The position numbers were made by a program, and so were the translations under genes. From an uncultured beta proteobacterium (GTDB lineage Bacteria > Pseudomonadota > Gammaproteobacteria > Burkholderiales > SG8-39), in NCBI GenBank assembly GCA_903928055.1, contig CAIYPG010000059.1:1-60827 (forward strand): DNA of 60,827 bases, read 5' to 3'. The notes under the pieces are model-generated. The model was not told where the DNA came from. It ran no database searches and saw nothing but the letters and a program-made list of their open reading frames with translations. Shown here piece by piece: positions 58,876 to 60,827 of this stretch (position 1 is its first letter; the number at the start of each line of letters is the position of its first letter).

Positions 58876-58912
58876 AGCCGTCCTCCTTGGATGCCTTCTT
58901 GTTGTATTGGTG

Positions 58913-59716
58913 TTACCAGAGCTTGACCATCATGCGCGCCACGAGCAGGTAGAGCAGCACGGCGAAAACCTGTTTCAGGCGCTTCGTGGGCATGCGGTGC
59001 GCGGTGGCCGCTCCCACCGGCGCCACCATCATGCTGGTGACCACGATGCCGGCAAACGCCGGCAGATAGACGTAGCCGAAGCTCCACGGCGGCAACCCGG
59101 CTTCATGCCAGCCGTTGATGACAAAGCCCACGGTGCCGGCCGCGGCAATCGGAAAACCCAGCGCGGCTGCCGTGCCGATGGCATTGATCATGGGCACATT
59201 GCACCAGAGCATGTAGGGCACCGAGGCAAAGCCGCCGCCCATGGCCGCGATCGAGGACAGCGCACCGATGCCAGTGCCGACACCGCTCAGGCCCAGCGGC
59301 CCGGGCAATTGCCGCGACGGGCTGGGCTTGCGGTCGAGGATCATGTTCGTGGCGGAGGCGAATATGATGATCGTGAAGGCGATCGCCAGCGCGGTGGTCG
59401 GGATCGCCGCAGCCAGCGCCGCGCCGGCGAGGCCGCCGATCAGAATGCCCGGCGTCATGCTGCGCACAATGCTCCAGCGGATCGAGCCGCGCGACTGATG
59501 GGCACGGATGCTGGCCAGCGAAGTAAACAGGATCGTGGACATGGAGGTGCCCACCGCCAGGTGCAGCAACTGGTCGCGCGGCAGGCCCTGCATGTCGAAC
59601 AGCAGCACCAGCAGCGGCACCATGATCGCCCCGCCGCCAATGCCCAGCAGTCCCGCAAAAAATCCGACAAAGGCGCCGAGCGCCAGGTAGGCCAGCCACC
59701 ACTCGAATGGAATCAT
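58913..59716 (-). CDS. Sulfite exporter TauE/SafE family permease (second copy)
   Basis: A 267-residue protein with about eight membrane helices and the two-half TauE/SafE pattern (GFFAGLLGIGGGAIMVPLLVLLF near 17-39 and IAAMGGGFASVPYMLWCNVP). It is only distantly like the copy at 15980. It precedes the enoyl-CoA hydratase gene by 37 bp on the same strand, so it may export a sulfonate or carboxylate of that pathway. The anion cannot be determined from sequence. Confidence 0.9.
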   Translation of the reverse strand: MIPFEWWLAYLALGAFVGFFAGLLGIGGGAIMVPLLVLLFDMQGLPRDQLLHLAVGTSMSTILFTSLASIRAHQSRGSIRWSIVRSMTPGILIGGLAGAALAAAIPTTALAIAFTIIIFASATNMILDRKPSPSRQLPGPLGLSGVGTGIGALSSIAAMGGGFASVPYMLWCNVPMINAIGTAAALGFPIAAAGTVGFVINGWHEAGLPPWSFGYVYLPAFAGIVVTSMMVAPVGAATAHRMPTKRLKQVFAVLLYLLVARMMVKLW

Positions 59717-59744
59717 GGGCTCACAATCTCAATCGTATTGAATG

Positions 59745-60509
59745 TCATGTTGTATAACCGAGCCGCTCGAGCAGGCCCTGCAGGGTTTCGCTGATCTGGG
59801 CACGCAGCACCACGTCGGCGATGCCATCCAGCGGCGTCTCGGCGTTGTTGATGATCACCAGGCTCGCACCGGATTGCTTGGCAATGCGTGGAAATGAAGC
59901 CGCCGGTTCCACCAGCAGCGTGGAACCGATTGCAATGTAAAGGTCGGCACCCATCGTGACATCGGAGGCACGCTGCATTTCGTCCTTCGGCATCGATTGC
60001 CCGAAGGAGACCGTCTTGGTCTTGATCGGCCCCTCGCAGTCGTCGCAATCGGGCGCATCCTCGCCATGCTCGCAGCGCTCGATGATGAGTTCGGTCAGCC
60101 ATTCGCGCGCGCACCACTGGCAGGCCGATTTGCGCGTGCTGCCATGCAGTTCGATGACCTCGGTGCTGCCCGCTTCGATGTGCAATCCGTCCACGTTCTG
60201 CGTGACGACGGCGGCCAGGTGGCCACGGCGCTGCAGTTCAGCCAGCGCATAGTGCCCGGCATTCGGCCGCACGTTCTGGCGGGCCCGGAAATTCCCCGCC
60301 GCACGCTTCCAGGCGCGCACGCGGGCTTCGCGGTCATTCATGAAGTCCTCGTACATGATCGGCGTCTGCGTGTTCCATACGCCGTTCGGGCCACGGTAAT
60401 CCGGGATGCCGCTATCGGTGCTGATGCCCGCGCCGGTGAACGCCACGCCGCGGCGCGCCATGCGCACCAGGTCGGCGAAGGTTTCCATGGCGATTTCATG
60501 GGCGTCCAT
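59745..60509 (-). CDS. Sir2-family NAD-dependent protein deacylase
   Basis: The 254-residue sirtuin has GAGIS at 26-30, DSGIPDYRG at 32-40, TQNVDGLH with Asn/Asp at 105-107, catalytic His122 (IELHGS) and a zinc site of four Cys (130, 133, 155, 158). It removes acyl groups from lysines using NAD and may control CoA ligases. The ATG at the start is preceded by a C-run, without a ribosome site; a second ATG seven codons on is possible, and the message may be leaderless. It ends 28 bp before the permease gene on the same strand. Confidence 0.92.
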   Translation of the reverse strand: MDAHEIAMETFADLVRMARRGVAFTGAGISTDSGIPDYRGPNGVWNTQTPIMYEDFMNDREARVRAWKRAAGNFRARQNVRPNAGHYALAELQRRGHLAAVVTQNVDGLHIEAGSTEVIELHGSTRKSACQWCAREWLTELIIERCEHGEDAPDCDDCEGPIKTKTVSFGQSMPKDEMQRASDVTMGADLYIAIGSTLLVEPAASFPRIAKQSGASLVIINNAETPLDGIADVVLRAQISETLQGLLERLGYTT

Positions 60510-60616
60510 GGGGGGGAATGATAGCGCAGCGGGCTGGCAGGCCGCTCTTGCAATGGGAACGGAAATGGCGTTCAGATTTTCGTTTTCTTTTAAGTTTTTG
60601 TTTCGGCTTCGCCGAG

Positions 60617-60752
60617 CCACTTTTCTTGCTTCGCCAAGAAAAGTGGCCAAAAGAAGGCGACCCTACGGTGCCGGTTCCGGCGCTTACGCGCCGGAACTCC
60701 CCTGCGATGCTCGCAGTCTTCGGCGGCTGCGGAACTCGCCCCCTGCGGGGGC
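60617..60752. repeat. Non-coding multi-hairpin repeat element
   Basis: Four perfect hairpins follow in order: CCACTTTTCTTG with a 6-nt loop (60617-60646), GTTCCGGCGC with loop TTAC (60674-60697), CTGCGA with loop TGC (60702-60716) and GCCCCC with loop TGC (60738-60752). No coding sequence is supported; the region from the sirtuin to the right edge (318 bp) is wholly this element plus flanks. The element type is common in GC-rich beta- and gammaproteobacteria. It continues past the window. Confidence 0.82.
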
Positions 60753-60827
60753 TCAGACAGTCCTCGCCAACTTTCCCCGGCGCGGCTGTGCTGCTCGGCG
60801 GCTCTCAGGGGGGAGAATCGGCGCGTC

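Overview
The window is high-GC, densely coded bacterial DNA. It looks like a betaproteobacterium, probably Burkholderiales: it has ten Bug/TctC-type periplasmic solute receptors but only one TctA/TctB membrane pair, three MmgE/PrpD proteins, and broad acyl-CoA and organic-acid catabolism. This placement is inferred from gene families, not from a marker gene. No rRNA, tRNA, CRISPR array or intact transposase gene was recognised.

Layout. 0-7 kb: prpD (2-methylcitrate dehydratase) faces a tctC-tctB-tctA transporter operon, followed by a DapA-like lyase/aldolase and an orphan Bug receptor. 7-12.3 kb: two divergent FAD_binding_2 flavoproteins, a Bug receptor and an SDR protein lacking the usual catalytic Tyr. 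12.4-14.1 kb: a lower-GC patch with a secreted three-repeat protein and an unknown protein behind a palindromic, repeat-rich promoter region. 14-16.7 kb: exported methyltransferase-like protein, ankyrin protein, MAPEG protein and TauE/SafE permease. 16.8-22.8 kb: a Ugp-type ABC transporter operon (receptor, two permeases, ATPase) ending in a histidine phosphatase, divergent from a calcineurin-like phosphoesterase. The shared promoter region carries five 7-bp units at exact 11-bp spacing that resemble PhoB boxes, with -10 elements on both sides, so this is probably a phosphate-starvation scavenging locus.

22.8-32.3 kb: TPR/O-GlcNAc-transferase-like protein, FAH-family hydrolase, DsbA/FrnE-like protein, a C-terminally truncated AMP-binding protein, an unknown protein, a GST and a double-length acyl-CoA dehydrogenase. 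Two of these genes carry in-frame copies of a dispersed palindromic repeat that is otherwise intergenic. 32.3-45.5 kb: a probable accessory block with an FMO-like monooxygenase, the operon capA-capA-bug-mmgE, four more Bug receptors and another MmgE/PrpD gene. The block is bounded on the left by the 3' end and terminator of the acyl-CoA dehydrogenase and on the right by a decayed acyl-CoA dehydrogenase 3' end with its own terminator.

45.5-60.8 kb: a small membrane protein, a RelE/HigA-type toxin-antitoxin pair with a promoter-embedded operator, an MDR reductase broken by a one-base deletion, enolase-superfamily and D-2-hydroxyacid dehydrogenase genes with Bug receptors, a PLDc_N miniprotein, a lipoprotein, PPK2, DUF2306-like and TspO membrane proteins, a dienelactone-hydrolase-like protein, a thioesterase, enoyl-CoA hydratase, TauE/SafE permease and a Sir2 deacylase. 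The right edge is a non-coding multi-hairpin repeat.

The most distinctive observations are the bidirectional Pho-box array, the in-frame palindromic repeat insertions, and the capA-capA-bug-mmgE operon inside a block flanked by acyl-CoA dehydrogenase ends.
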